Assembly (NCBI GenBank): GCA_910585935.1
Contig: CAJUHN010000024.1
Coordinates: 1 to 24,696, forward strand
Origin: an uncultured Lachnospiraceae bacterium
GTDB taxonomy: Bacteria; Bacillota; Clostridia; Lachnospirales; Lachnospiraceae
Direction: 5' to 3'
DNA: 24,696 nucleotides
Part shown: piece by piece, positions 14,805 to 22,758 of the stretch
Layout: each line of letters begins with the position of its first letter
Numbering within the stretch: the first letter of the stretch is position 1
Made by a program: the position numbers and the translations under genes
Notes under the pieces: generated by a model
Seen by the model: only the letters and a program-made list of their open reading frames with translations
Database searches by the model: none
Told to the model about the DNA's origin: nothing

Positions 14805-17777
14805 ATGCCAGAATTAGAAGCTTTAATCGAACAAAAACTAATTGATCAGTTAGTATATGGGGATTCCCAATGGACTTACAGGCGGGATTTAAAAACAGAG
14901 GAGGATCTTTGGAAAAATTTCAGATATATTCTGGAGCAAAATAATAAGGATCGTCTAAATGGTATTTCTCTATCAGATGCTGAATTTGAACAGGTTAAAA
15001 ATCAATTGCAGTTTTCCAGCTTTTATAAAGCAGGAGAATGGCTTGTTGGAGAAAACGGAAAGGTTATGGTTCATGTACAAAGAAACACAGAGAAATTGCA
15101 TCTTGTTGTTATGAATCATGAACATATTGCAGGTGGCAGCAGTGTTTACGAAGTTATCAATCAATATCAAGCGTTGGGTAACAAAGATACTGGTAAATCG
15201 GCAGTAAGAGATCGTAGATTTGATGTGACACTCATGATTAATGGATTGCCAATGATTCATATCGAGTTAAAAAATAAACAGCATTCTTATCTGGAGGGAT
15301 TTCGTCAGATAAAAAAATACATTGGCGAAGGCAAGTTTAATGGGATATTTTCAGCTGTTCAGATGTTTGTAGTAAGTAATGGCGTTGATACTAAATATTT
15401 TGCTGCCGCATCAGATGGTGAACTGAACGAGAAATTTATGAGTGGTTGGGTGGATAAAGAAAACAATCCGGTGACTGATTATATTGATTTTGCCAAAAGT
15501 GTTCTTCGGATACCCGAGGCACATGAGATGATTGCAAGATATACAGTGCTGGATGAGGACGCAAAGAAACTGATTATTTTAAGACCGTATCAAATTCATG
15601 CTATTGAAGCTATCCGAGAAGCTTCCAGAAATGGTAAGTCGGGATTTGTATGGCATACAACAGGTTCAGGAAAGACATTGACATCATATAAAGCGACCAG
15701 AAATTTGCTTATGGATATTCCGTCTTTGGATAAAACTATTTTCCTAATTGATAGGAAAGATTTGGATACTCAGACAACACAGGCTTTTCAGGCTTATGCA
15801 AACAATGATCTTATAGATGTAGATGAAACAGAAAATGTAAATGATCTCAAAAATAAGCTTAAATCTGGTGATCGTCAGGTAGTAGTTACTACTATTCAGA
15901 AATTGCAGAGACTGATTACAAAGCGTTTAACAGAGGGAACACCGGAATATAATAAAATCAAAAATCTTAGAATGGCGTTTGTAGTAGACGAGTGTCACCG
16001 GGCGATAACACCAACAACAAAAAGAGAGTTGGAGAGATTTTTTGGAAATTCCTTGTGGTATGGATTTACGGGAACACCACGATTTGCAGAGAATCCATAT
16101 CCGCAGTTAGGCGATCTGCCACGAACTACCGAGGAATTATATGGAAAAAGACTTCATAGATATACCATTCAAAATGCAATTCATGATAATGCAGTTCTTG
16201 GTTTTCAGGTAGAGCATAACGGATCTAAAAACATCATAGATGAAACAGATGTAAGTGCATATGATAACGAAACCCATATGTTAAAAGTGTTGGATGTAAT
16301 TCTTAATAAATCTTACCACAAGTTAGGATTCCAAAATGGTAAGGGCAAAACTTATGAGGGATTACTTACAACAGCATCTATCCAAATTGCTCAGAAATAT
16401 TATGACCTGTTAACGAGAGTTAAAAACGGGGAAACACCACTTGTTATAGACGATAGAATGAAACAGGTATTGCCTGATTTCCCTAAGTTTGCTATTACAT
16501 ACTCTGTATCAGAAAATGAAGAGGGTTCACAAGTAAATCAGCAGAAGATGCAGAAATCTTTAGATGACTATAATAATATGTTTGGGACAAAGTATGATTT
16601 GTCTCAAATTCAGGGATATAATGCAAATCTGAATAAAAGACTGGCAAGAAAAGATGCTAAGTTTAAGAGCCGAAATGAACAGGTAGATTTAGTTATTGTT
16701 GTAGATCGATTGCTGACAGGATTTGATGCACCATGTATGTCTACGATATTTATTGACAGACAACCAATGGGACCGCACGATTTGATTCAGGCATTCTCCA
16801 GAACAAATCGTATATTTGACAAACCTAAGACTTATGGACAGATTGTTACATTTCAAGCACCTAAGCTATTTAAGGAATCTGTAGACAATGCGGTGAAGCT
16901 ATATTCTGCCGGAGGAACTAAAGAGGCTTTAATGGCAGACTGGGATGAGATAGAGCCGACTTTTAGAAAAGCGTTATCAGCAGTAAGAGTAGCTGCACAG
17001 ACACCTGCTGACATTCCAGCAATGTCACGAAAAGAAAAAGAAGTATTTGTAAAAATGTTCCAGAATTTTGATAAGTTATTTACACAGCTTAAGTCGTTTA
17101 CTAATTATGAACATGGAATGCTGGAATCTTATGGAATGAAAGAGAGAGAATATGAAGATTATGCCGGTCATTATGCAAATTTAATAGAAGAACTTAGGCT
17201 GGAAAAGCCAGATTCGGAGGATGATCCGAATGCTCCGGTTGTAGACTATGATTATGAGCTGATGGCATATAGTAATACCAAAATTGATTATGAATATATT
17301 ATCAATTTGATTCAAAATATTGTAACCCCTGAAAATAGCGATGAGGACATTACACCGGAAGAGCGTCAGAAGAAGATTGAAGAAATCAAGCAGTATATTG
17401 AGGAACTAAGAAAAGAGAATCCAAAGATTGCCGATATTATGGCTAACGTGGTATATGAGATTGAGTTGGATGATAGCAAGTATAAAGGACAATCTATTCT
17501 TAATGTTATTGAAAATACAAAGCAGGAATGTATAGAGAAAGTAATTGATGATTTTTGCCTGATTTGGTTTGCTTCTAAAGAGGAAGTTATGTATGCCGCA
17601 ACGCATTATAGAAATGGTGAGATTCCAAATGAAAGTGCAATAAAGGCGACAATTGACTTTACAAGTTATAAAGCTGCACAGGAACGAGCATTACCAAAAT
17701 TCAAATATTATGCTCAGATGATGGCAGAACTCCGAAAAATATTGGAAGAAGAAATTAAGCCTCTCATAACTCATTAA
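14805..17777 (+). CDS. hsdR: Type I restriction-modification system, endonuclease/translocase subunit HsdR
   Basis: A 990-residue motor nuclease of usual length. The N-terminal PD-(D/E)xK nuclease shows D140 in RFDVTLMING and E154-L-K156 in IHIELKNK. The SF2 motor has Walker A TTGSGKT (285-291), a DECH box (395-398), GFTGTPRF (motif III), and the RLLTGFDAP and QAFSRTNR blocks of the second RecA lobe. The helical C-terminus binds the methylase core. It translocates and cuts unmodified foreign DNA when joined to HsdM and HsdS. AAAGGAG precedes ATG 14805, which lies inside the end of the hsdS cassette. No mutation is seen. Its place after the specificity genes differs from the common R-M-S order. 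Confidence 0.95.
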   Translation: MPELEALIEQKLIDQLVYGDSQWTYRRDLKTEEDLWKNFRYILEQNNKDRLNGISLSDAEFEQVKNQLQFSSFYKAGEWLVGENGKVMVHVQRNTEKLHLVVMNHEHIAGGSSVYEVINQYQALGNKDTGKSAVRDRRFDVTLMINGLPMIHIELKNKQHSYLEGFRQIKKYIGEGKFNGIFSAVQMFVVSNGVDTKYFAAASDGELNEKFMSGWVDKENNPVTDYIDFAKSVLRIPEAHEMIARYTVLDEDAKKLIILRPYQIHAIEAIREASRNGKSGFVWHTTGSGKTLTSYKATRNLLMDIPSLDKTIFLIDRKDLDTQTTQAFQAYANNDLIDVDETENVNDLKNKLKSGDRQVVVTTIQKLQRLITKRLTEGTPEYNKIKNLRMAFVVDECHRAITPTTKRELERFFGNSLWYGFTGTPRFAENPYPQLGDLPRTTEELYGKRLHRYTIQNAIHDNAVLGFQVEHNGSKNIIDETDVSAYDNETHMLKVLDVILNKSYHKLGFQNGKGKTYEGLLTTASIQIAQKYYDLLTRVKNGETPLVIDDRMKQVLPDFPKFAITYSVSENEEGSQVNQQKMQKSLDDYNNMFGTKYDLSQIQGYNANLNKRLARKDAKFKSRNEQVDLVIVVDRLLTGFDAPCMSTIFIDRQPMGPHDLIQAFSRTNRIFDKPKTYGQIVTFQAPKLFKESVDNAVKLYSAGGTKEALMADWDEIEPTFRKALSAVRVAAQTPADIPAMSRKEKEVFVKMFQNFDKLFTQLKSFTNYEHGMLESYGMKEREYEDYAGHYANLIEELRLEKPDSEDDPNAPVVDYDYELMAYSNTKIDYEYIINLIQNIVTPENSDEDITPEERQKKIEEIKQYIEELRKENPKIADIMANVVYEIELDDSKYKGQSILNVIENTKQECIEKVIDDFCLIWFASKEEVMYAATHYRNGEIPNESAIKATIDFTSYKAAQERALPKFKYYAQMMAELRKILEEEIKPLITH

Positions 17778-17796
17778 TAATGTTTTAATTGTCTAT

Positions 17797-17809
17797 ATCA
17801 GCGTAAGCA
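17797..17809 (+). repeat. CAGCGTAAG-type site upstream of the recombinase gene
   Basis: ATCAGCGTAAGCA contains the CAGCGTAAG core found in all three hsdS repeats and lies 21 bases before the recombinase ATG. A 12-of-13 inverted copy lies just after the gene at 18774-18786. Confidence 0.5.
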
Positions 17810-17830
17810 AAGATGAAAAGGAGGTAGCTT

Positions 17831-18757
17831 ATGCTAGAAGATATGGACAAAGATACATTATTTTATGAATACTACAAGCAATGGGTTGAGTTATATAAGA
17901 ATGGTGCAATACGAGAAGCCACAATGGCAAAATACCTTATGACTCAGAAATGGGTTGAAAAGCTGGTGCCAGAGTTAAAGGTTTCGGAAATGACAAGAAC
18001 TATATACCAGCAGTTGTTAAATGATTATGCGAAAGAGCATGAAAGACAGACAACACTGGATTTTCACCATCAACTTAAAGGAGCCATTTTAGATGCTTTA
18101 GATGAGGGATTGATTTCAAGAGATCCAACCAGAAAAGCTATTATAAAAGGTAAGGCTCCAAAGGCTAAGAAAATCAAATATCTGAATCAATTTGAACTAC
18201 ATACTTTGATAGCAGATTTAGATATAAAGGATGAAGTAAACTGGGATTGGTTTATTCTTCTTGTGGCAAAGACAGGAATGAGATTTTCAGAAGCACTTGC
18301 AATTACCCCGGCAGATTTTGACTTTGCCAGACAGACGTTGTCGATAAGTAAGACTTGGGATTATAAAGGTGATGGAGGATTTCTACCAACGAAGAACAAA
18401 TCGTCAGTTAGAAAGATACAGATTGATTGGCAGATAGTTGTTAAGTTTTCTGAGCTTGTGAAAGGCTTGTCGGAAGAACAGCCGATTTTTATTGGTAAGG
18501 ATAAGGTGTACAATTCCACAGTAAATGATGTACTTACAAGGCATTGTAAAAAATGTGGTATATCAGTAATTTCAATTCATGGACTCAGACATACACATGC
18601 TTCGTTGCTTTTATTCGCAGGAGTATCTATTGCGAGCGTAGCCAGAAGGCTTGGTCATGCAAGTATGACAACAACACAAAAGACATATTTGCATATTATT
18701 CAGGAATTGGAGAATAAAGATGTGGATCTTGTAATGAGAACTTTATCAGGACTGTAA
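17831..18757 (+). CDS. Tyrosine recombinase (site-specific integrase) linked to the RM locus
   Basis: A 308-residue phage-integrase-family recombinase. It has an N-terminal SAM-like core-binding domain (about 10-95) and a C-terminal catalytic domain. The catalytic set is complete: R151 (KTGMRFSEAL), a Lys in the TKNKSS beta-hairpin, H250 and R253 (IHGLRHTH), H276 (RRLGHAS) and nucleophile Y286 (KTYLHI). AAGGAGG precedes ATG 17831. It lies 53 bases after hsdR, same strand, before a terminator. No AP2-like N-terminal arm or attachment site of a prophage is seen. Recombinases of this size next to hsdS genes commonly shuffle specificity domains, and the nearby repeats suggest the same here. Integration of a larger element is the alternative. 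Confidence 0.9.
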   Translation: MLEDMDKDTLFYEYYKQWVELYKNGAIREATMAKYLMTQKWVEKLVPELKVSEMTRTIYQQLLNDYAKEHERQTTLDFHHQLKGAILDALDEGLISRDPTRKAIIKGKAPKAKKIKYLNQFELHTLIADLDIKDEVNWDWFILLVAKTGMRFSEALAITPADFDFARQTLSISKTWDYKGDGGFLPTKNKSSVRKIQIDWQIVVKFSELVKGLSEEQPIFIGKDKVYNSTVNDVLTRHCKKCGISVISIHGLRHTHASLLLFAGVSIASVARRLGHASMTTTQKTYLHIIQELENKDVDLVMRTLSGL

Positions 18758-18773
18758 AATCAAAATATAATAA

Positions 18774-18786
18774 TGCTTACGTTGAT
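18774..18786 (-). repeat. Inverted CAGCGTAAG-like site downstream of the recombinase gene
   Basis: TGCTTACGTTGAT is the reverse complement of ATCAACGTAAGCA, differing from 17797-17809 at one of 13 positions. Together they flank the recombinase gene in opposite orientation. Confidence 0.5.
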
Positions 18787-18806
18787 TTTTAATGTTATCA
18801 AAAAGC

Positions 18807-18838
18807 AACAGTCCTCTAAAAATCAATAGAGGGCTGTT
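18807..18838. terminator. Bidirectional terminator between the recombinase and the HipA-like remnant
   Basis: AACAGTCCTCT (18807-18817) pairs with AGAGGGCTGTT (18828-18838), 11 bp with one G-U. On the minus strand it is followed by GCTTTTT; on the plus strand the tract is weaker. It serves convergent genes. Confidence 0.75.
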
Positions 18839-18844
18839 TGCATA

Positions 18845-19489
18845 TTATATTCCGGTTAAAAGTGTTTTATATTTTTCTACCAGCTTAGGTTTCTTCCATC
18901 TGCTATAAAGGCTATATATTTCTCCATGAAGCTTTAGAACAGAGTATTGGACACTGGTTGAATCAGCTTTATGGATAATTTCAGAGGCAAGAGCTTCACA
19001 ATAAGGTTCTAACCCTGCATTATAAGCACCTGAAATTCCTCTTTTATAGAGATAGATTTCGCCATCTTCTTTTTTCCAACATTTGCGAAAAGAACCATCT
19101 GTTGTAAATTCTGGAGAAATGCTGTTCATCTGCACTCCATATAACCCAAGTCCCTCAAATGCTAATTTTGAGATGGTATCATTGAAAGCATTTTTGTAAA
19201 AAGAGATATCATTTCATGTGACATTTTCATTCTCTTTCTTTATCCCAAAAGAGCCATTGATGGATGCAGCATGTGTAATTTTTATGAATCCTTCTGTAGT
19301 TTCACATCCACAATCTATCATAAGCTGTTTTAAGTAGTGATTATGTTTATAAGCTTTTCTGTCTTCTAACCATCCATTTATCTCGAATTTTCCAAGAGGA
19401 AATTCAGCATTTTGTTGTAATAGATTCCATCTGTTGTTCTCTTTATTAAAGGATGCAACAATGACATCTTTATTCATCAGATAATACAT
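18845..19489 (-). pseudogene. Broken HipA-like kinase gene
   Basis: Read on the minus strand, one frame runs from ATG 19489 to 18845 with a single TGA at 19216-19214. The first part (MYYLMNKDVIVASFNK, WLEDRKAYKHNHYLKQLMID, GFIKITHAASINGSFGIK) and second part (FEGLGLYGVQMNS, DGSFRKCWKKEDGEIYLYKR, NAGLEPYCEALASEI) match my memory of a HipA-like protein family common in Clostridia. A Trp is expected at the stop (VT-stop-NDISFYK), so TGG to TGA is likely. After KLHGEI the sequence leaves the family and ends early, losing the catalytic C-terminal part. It is non-functional as read. Confidence 0.65.
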
Positions 19490-19526
19490 AGGAAAAATGT
19501 CTCCTCGACGTATTCTATATAGTCAT

Positions 19527-19571
19527 GAGCAAAACTCCATACATCCAGTTTTTAATCAATTCGTTTTGCTC
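19527..19571. other. 9-bp inverted repeat in the leader of the HipA-like remnant
   Basis: GAGCAAAAC (19527-19535) and GTTTTGCTC (19563-19571) are exact inverted repeats 27 bases apart, between the predicted promoter and ATG of the HipA-like remnant. It could be an operator or an RNA hairpin. Confidence 0.5.
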
Positions 19572-19586
19572 ACCTCTATATTCTAC

Positions 19587-19614
19587 ACTATAACAGAAAA
19601 ATTCTGAAATGCAA
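19587..19614 (-). promoter_or_regulatory. Predicted promoter of the HipA-like remnant
   Basis: On the minus strand TTGCAT (19614-19609) and TATAGT (19592-19587) are spaced by 16 bases, about 98 bases before the ATG at 19489. Confidence 0.45.
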
Positions 19615-19645
19615 TTTGTTTGAATTACACTAAAGGAGCATAAAG

Positions 19646-19665
19646 CCCACCCTTTTAAGGGTGGG
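19646..19665. mobile_element. Possible IS200/IS605-type end hairpin
   Basis: CCCACCCTTTTAAGGGTGGG forms a 9-bp stem with a two-base loop. GGGTGGG hairpins like this are typical at ends of IS200/IS605 elements, but no transposase or tnpB is present. It may be a solo remnant, or simply a terminator. Confidence 0.35.
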
Positions 19666-19684
19666 ATATACACGTCATGAAACA

Positions 19685-19816
19685 TTAACTTTCTTTTTCT
19701 TTTGAATTAAGATATTCCGTTAAGGCAAAATCAATTATTTTGGATATTGGTACACCAGTCTTTTCTGAATAATTCTGAACTCTTTCTAATAATTCAAAAG
19801 TTAATGTTGTTGAAAT
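19685..19816 (-). pseudogene. Fragment of a ribbon-helix-helix protein
   Basis: The minus strand reads ISTTLTFELLERVQNYSEKT then GVPISKIIDFALTEYLNSKE to TAA at 19687-19685. This is the pattern of a short RHH DNA-binding protein (beta strand, helix, GVP turn, helix). No proper start exists, because the upstream sequence belongs to a regulator fragment on the opposite strand. A junction near 19805-19825 therefore joined two truncated genes. Confidence 0.5.
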
Positions 19817-19844
19817 TGGACTTGCAGATGAACTAGGTTCTGGT

Positions 19845-20246
19845 ATGCGAAACACCTATAAATTTACAAAATTGTATTCTGGAGGGATACCACAGTTCAT
19901 AGAAGGAGATATTTTCAAAACTATTATTCCATTAAATAATGCAGCAACAATGAGGTTAGGACCAATAAGTAGTGACCAAGTGAGTGACCAAGTGAGTGAC
20001 CAAGTAAGTGACCAAGTAAGTGACCAAGTAAGTGACCAAGTGGGACAGAATGATGTTGTGAATAAAATTCTTGAATACTGTAAAGTTGCCCGAACTAAAA
20101 AAGAAATTGCTGAACATATAGGCTATAAAAATTTAACATATATGACACGTAAATTTCTTAAACCCTTGTTAGAAAAAAACAAATTATTATATACAATACC
20201 AAAGAAACCACAAAGCAGACTGCAGAAATATATAACAAAGCAATAA
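19845..20246 (+). pseudogene. C-terminal fragment of an AlbA_2/AAA_4-type regulator with SDQV repeat linker
   Basis: The frame (open from about 19806 as EIGLADELGSGMRNTYKFTK) carries the end of the divergent ATPase domain (YSGGIPQFIEGDIFKTIIPL), six tandem SDQV tetrapeptides (19971-20042) and a winged-helix-like C-terminus (KEIAEHIGYKNLTYMTRKFL, then KPLLEKNKLLYTIPKKPQSR). The AlbA_2 domain and the front of the ATPase domain are missing, so it is a remnant. The layout parallels the full-length gene at 23062. A terminator follows. The ATG at 19845 lies inside the former domain and is unlikely to be a true start. Confidence 0.7.
19971..20042 (+). repeat. Six in-frame 12-bp tandem repeats (SDQV)
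   Basis: Units AGTGACCAAGTR are repeated six times without interruption; the only variation is the last base (G,G,A,A,A,G). They encode SDQV six times, linking the ATPase-like part to the winged helix. Confidence 0.95.
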
Positions 20247-20260
20247 ACAGTCGAAATAAT

Positions 20261-20297
20261 ACCTCCAAGTTTAAATAGATTTGGAGGTTTTCTTTTG
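20261..20297 (+). terminator. Rho-independent terminator
   Basis: ACCTCCAA (20261-20268) pairs with TTGGAGGT (20281-20288), followed by a T-rich run. It ends the regulator fragment. Confidence 0.8.
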
Positions 20298-20810
20298 TCT
20301 ATTTTGATTTTGGAAAGTCTATCTGAAAATTTAAAACTATAATACAATAATAAATAGAAGTGTGTGTCAAAGAGTAGATTACAAATCCGGTTCAAGTCAA
20401 TCTATTCTAAAAAAAGTTCCTTGAAAGATGCTATCCTATTAATGAACAGTTTTATGAGGAAATGTGATTTAGTGCTTATTGGATTTAGAACCAAGCAAAA
20501 GAGGGGCTTCTCTGAAATATTGTTTGCTTCACAGAACTTTGACTTTAAGGTAGATAAAACTGTAATAATGAAATAGATTAAATCGTTTAAATAAGTGACG
20601 CAGAGAGAAAAATATGATATAATTATTTTCAATAAAAATTTTACTAAGATGAGAAATTACATGATTAAAAACCGTAAATGATTTAAAAAATATGAAAGAA
20701 AAATATAAACGGATATAAAAAGTTACTATTAATTTAGATGATGAAATATAGCCTTATGATAGTAAATATAATCATCAATATTGAAAATAGATATAATATA
20801 GGTTTGGATA
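20298..20810. other. AT-rich region without a convincing gene
   Basis: A 70-codon plus-strand frame at 20364-20576 has no ribosome site and no recognisable motif. TATAAT at 20792-20797 lies close to the next ATG but lacks a matching -35. Nothing else is seen. Confidence 0.5.
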
Positions 20811-22085
20811 ATGAGAAATATAAAATTGTTGATTAGAAAATATGGATTTTTAAGTTTAATATTGTTAATTGTTGTAATAGTAGGGGGAGTTTTTGGGAGA
20901 AAATTTTATACCGAAGACAAAAAAGTGGAAGAGGAAATATGGAAACCTTCTGTGGAAATGAAAAGTAGTGAAATAATAACCACAGAAGATACGAATCTAG
21001 AAACTTCTACAGATTCAACATATTGGGTTATTCCCCAAGCAGAGGACTGTTTTATTTTGGATGAGGAAAAACAACAATTACAAAATAAAGCATTATCAGC
21101 AGCAGAATCAGTCAGTGAGATATATAAGGATATTGAAATAGTAGATATATCCAGTTATTCTTCCGGTATTACTGAATTTACCAGAGAACAACGAAAAGCT
21201 GTAGTAAAAAAATTGGGGGAAAATGGTTTTGTAAGTGTGGAAGAAGACACTAATATGCAGAACTATGAAGCAATAGAAACATTTTATACAGAATATCTGA
21301 ATGGTCAGGATTCAATGGTTACAATTTTTAAAGTACATAGAGATGGATTGATTGGAGCAATAACTTTTATTTACCGAAAAGACAAGTTGCAGACTTATTA
21401 TGTAGGAGTTCGGTGGAAAGAAGGAGGGATACCAGAAATACAGGGAACATCAATAAGTGATATAGCAGAAATCAAACTTACTGAAAAAGGATATTTTATT
21501 TATTCATATAAAACAATAATTGCTCATGCAAGTTTAAGACAGTATTTTAGGGTAAAGCCACTTTCAGATGACTGCAGAGAACTGACAAAAAAGTACATAT
21601 CAGGACTGAGTTATGTGAATTACAATATGCTTGTCACAAACTGGGACAGCAGCAATGTGGAAGATATCCTTATGCCTTGTATGTATGAAGACATTTATCG
21701 TATCCATACGGGAGAAAATCTTAGAACAGAAAATCAGGAAATTCCAGCTGAACAGTATGAGAACATTATGACTACCTATTTTCCAGTATCTATAGAGCAG
21801 TTGAGAAAACATTGTGGGTATATTGAGGACAGTGCTAGTTATCCATATGAAATGATTTATGCGAGTCCTTATCCGCCATTTGGAGAAGTGATTGATTATA
21901 CAGAAAATGCGAATGGAACGATTACACTTATGGTAGATGGAGTATGGTCAGATTATAATTCCGATTGTGCTTTTACAAATCAAATAGTAGTTCAGCCATT
22001 TGAAGATGGGACTTTCAAATATCTATCTAATTCCATAGAACAAAAAGAATTGGAGTTGCCCCCAATAGTAAGGACGAAGAGATAG
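20811..22085 (+). CDS. Membrane-anchored extracellular protein, DUF6070-like
   Basis: A 424-residue protein with a short basic N-terminus, one membrane helix (about 12-28, FLSLILLIVVIVGGVF) and a large region predicted outside the cell. There is no lipobox Cys, so it is an N-terminal anchor and not a lipoprotein. The C-terminal segment (YPYEMIYASPYPPFGEVIDY, then ANGTITLMVDGVWSDYNSDC) recalls DUF6070 proteins of Lachnospiraceae, which I know only as a family of unknown function. The ribosome site is weak. It is followed by a likely terminator and stands alone. No enzymatic motif is visible. Confidence 0.7.
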   Translation: MRNIKLLIRKYGFLSLILLIVVIVGGVFGRKFYTEDKKVEEEIWKPSVEMKSSEIITTEDTNLETSTDSTYWVIPQAEDCFILDEEKQQLQNKALSAAESVSEIYKDIEIVDISSYSSGITEFTREQRKAVVKKLGENGFVSVEEDTNMQNYEAIETFYTEYLNGQDSMVTIFKVHRDGLIGAITFIYRKDKLQTYYVGVRWKEGGIPEIQGTSISDIAEIKLTEKGYFIYSYKTIIAHASLRQYFRVKPLSDDCRELTKKYISGLSYVNYNMLVTNWDSSNVEDILMPCMYEDIYRIHTGENLRTENQEIPAEQYENIMTTYFPVSIEQLRKHCGYIEDSASYPYEMIYASPYPPFGEVIDYTENANGTITLMVDGVWSDYNSDCAFTNQIVVQPFEDGTFKYLSNSIEQKELELPPIVRTKR

Positions 22086-22142
22086 ATTTATATGTTGTGA
22101 GTCTAAGATCTCAAAACGGATAAGTATTTTATTAAGATGCTT

Positions 22143-22187
22143 ATAAAGGATATGAGCGATACAAAAATTCCATCATATCTTTTATAT
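22143..22187 (+). terminator. Probable terminator, long-loop hairpin
   Basis: ATAAAGGATATGA (22143-22155) pairs with TCATATCTTTTAT (22173-22185) over 13 positions with one G-U; the loop is 17 bases. The T-tract is modest, so the call is moderate. Confidence 0.5.
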
Positions 22188-22244
22188 TAAGCAAGATTTA
22201 AAGCAAAGATATCAAAAAATAAAGTTAGTGAGGGGAGATTGAAG

Positions 22245-22589
22245 ATGCCAGAAAAAATAGAAATAGTTGACAGTACAAAGTGTAGTAAATATCAAAGTAT
22301 ACAGCTTTCTGAGAAAAGTTTAGTGAATGACTTGCAAAAAATACCGGGCATAGGTATAAATATGGAACAACATTTAAAGAATATTGGAATCCACTGTATT
22401 GCAGATTTAGTAGGGAAAAATCCAGAAGAATTATATAATATGAATTGTCTGAAAAAAGGATTTCAAGATGATAAATGTGTATTATATGTATTTCGCTGTG
22501 CAGTATATTTTGCAGAACATGAACAGCATGAACCAGAAAAATTAAAGTGGTGGTATTGGAAGGATAAAGAATATCCAGAAAAGGAATAA
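22245..22589 (+). CDS. Cdd1-like helix-hairpin-helix protein
   Basis: A 114-residue protein from ATG 22245, chosen over TTG 22239 because AGGGGAG lies seven bases upstream. A helix-hairpin-helix motif (DLQKIPGIGINMEQHLKNIG) is followed by IADLVGKNPEELY and then DDKCVLYVFRCAVYFAEH and LKWWYWKD. This arrangement matches the Cdd1 (pathogenicity locus) family as I remember it. HhH motifs bind DNA non-specifically; the cellular role of Cdd1 proteins is not established. It looks complete. Confidence 0.75.
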   Translation: MPEKIEIVDSTKCSKYQSIQLSEKSLVNDLQKIPGIGINMEQHLKNIGIHCIADLVGKNPEELYNMNCLKKGFQDDKCVLYVFRCAVYFAEHEQHEPEKLKWWYWKDKEYPEKE

Positions 22590-22758
22590 AAGAAAAGAAT
22601 AAAAAATGTTACAAAAGAAGATATGGAATAAGAAGTTTTTTGAAGAAACCCAATTCACAAAAGATGAAGACGATTTGATGCTATTAGAATTGAAGTGCTA
22701 GGAAGGGAACATAGTTTTTTATAGAAGCAGTATAAAATATAAAAAGAAGGATTAGAAC

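Larger units (their letters stand above)
14221..14817 (+). pseudogene. Silent single-TRD hsdS cassette (truncated specificity subunit)
   Basis: A 198-codon frame holding one half of a specificity protein: it starts MAFVWEQRK, has one TRD (SGTLVLRSSNVKNGEIVDAD, GDIIVVVRNGS, INQITGYMFSKMEFMIPSSS) and reaches SLDHLITLHQ. It then departs from the hsdS pattern (CKPKLLKKGFF) and ends 13 bases inside hsdR. It lacks the leading conserved segment and has no clear ribosome site, only AAAAGAAAA, so it probably is not translated well. It has the same orientation as hsdS and is bounded by matching DNA repeats at both ends, so it could donate its TRD by recombination. A half-size HsdS that dimerises is the alternative. 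Confidence 0.75.

Noticed and set aside
19971..20042. CRISPR-like array
   Set aside because: Units are 12 bp without spacers and lie inside a reading frame, so they are a coding tandem repeat.
20370..20402. tRNA-like 3' segment containing CCGGTTCAAGTC
   Set aside because: The T-arm stem does not close and no acceptor or anticodon arm is present; not a tRNA gene, and too weak for an att site.
20364..20576. Plus-strand frame of 70 codons after the regulator fragment
   Set aside because: No ribosome site, no recognisable motif and an AT-rich context; more likely chance or debris.
22606..22701. 31-codon plus-strand frame between the Cdd1-like and GNAT genes
   Set aside because: No ribosome site or recognisable motif, and an unusually lysine- and acidic-rich short product; cannot be supported as a gene.
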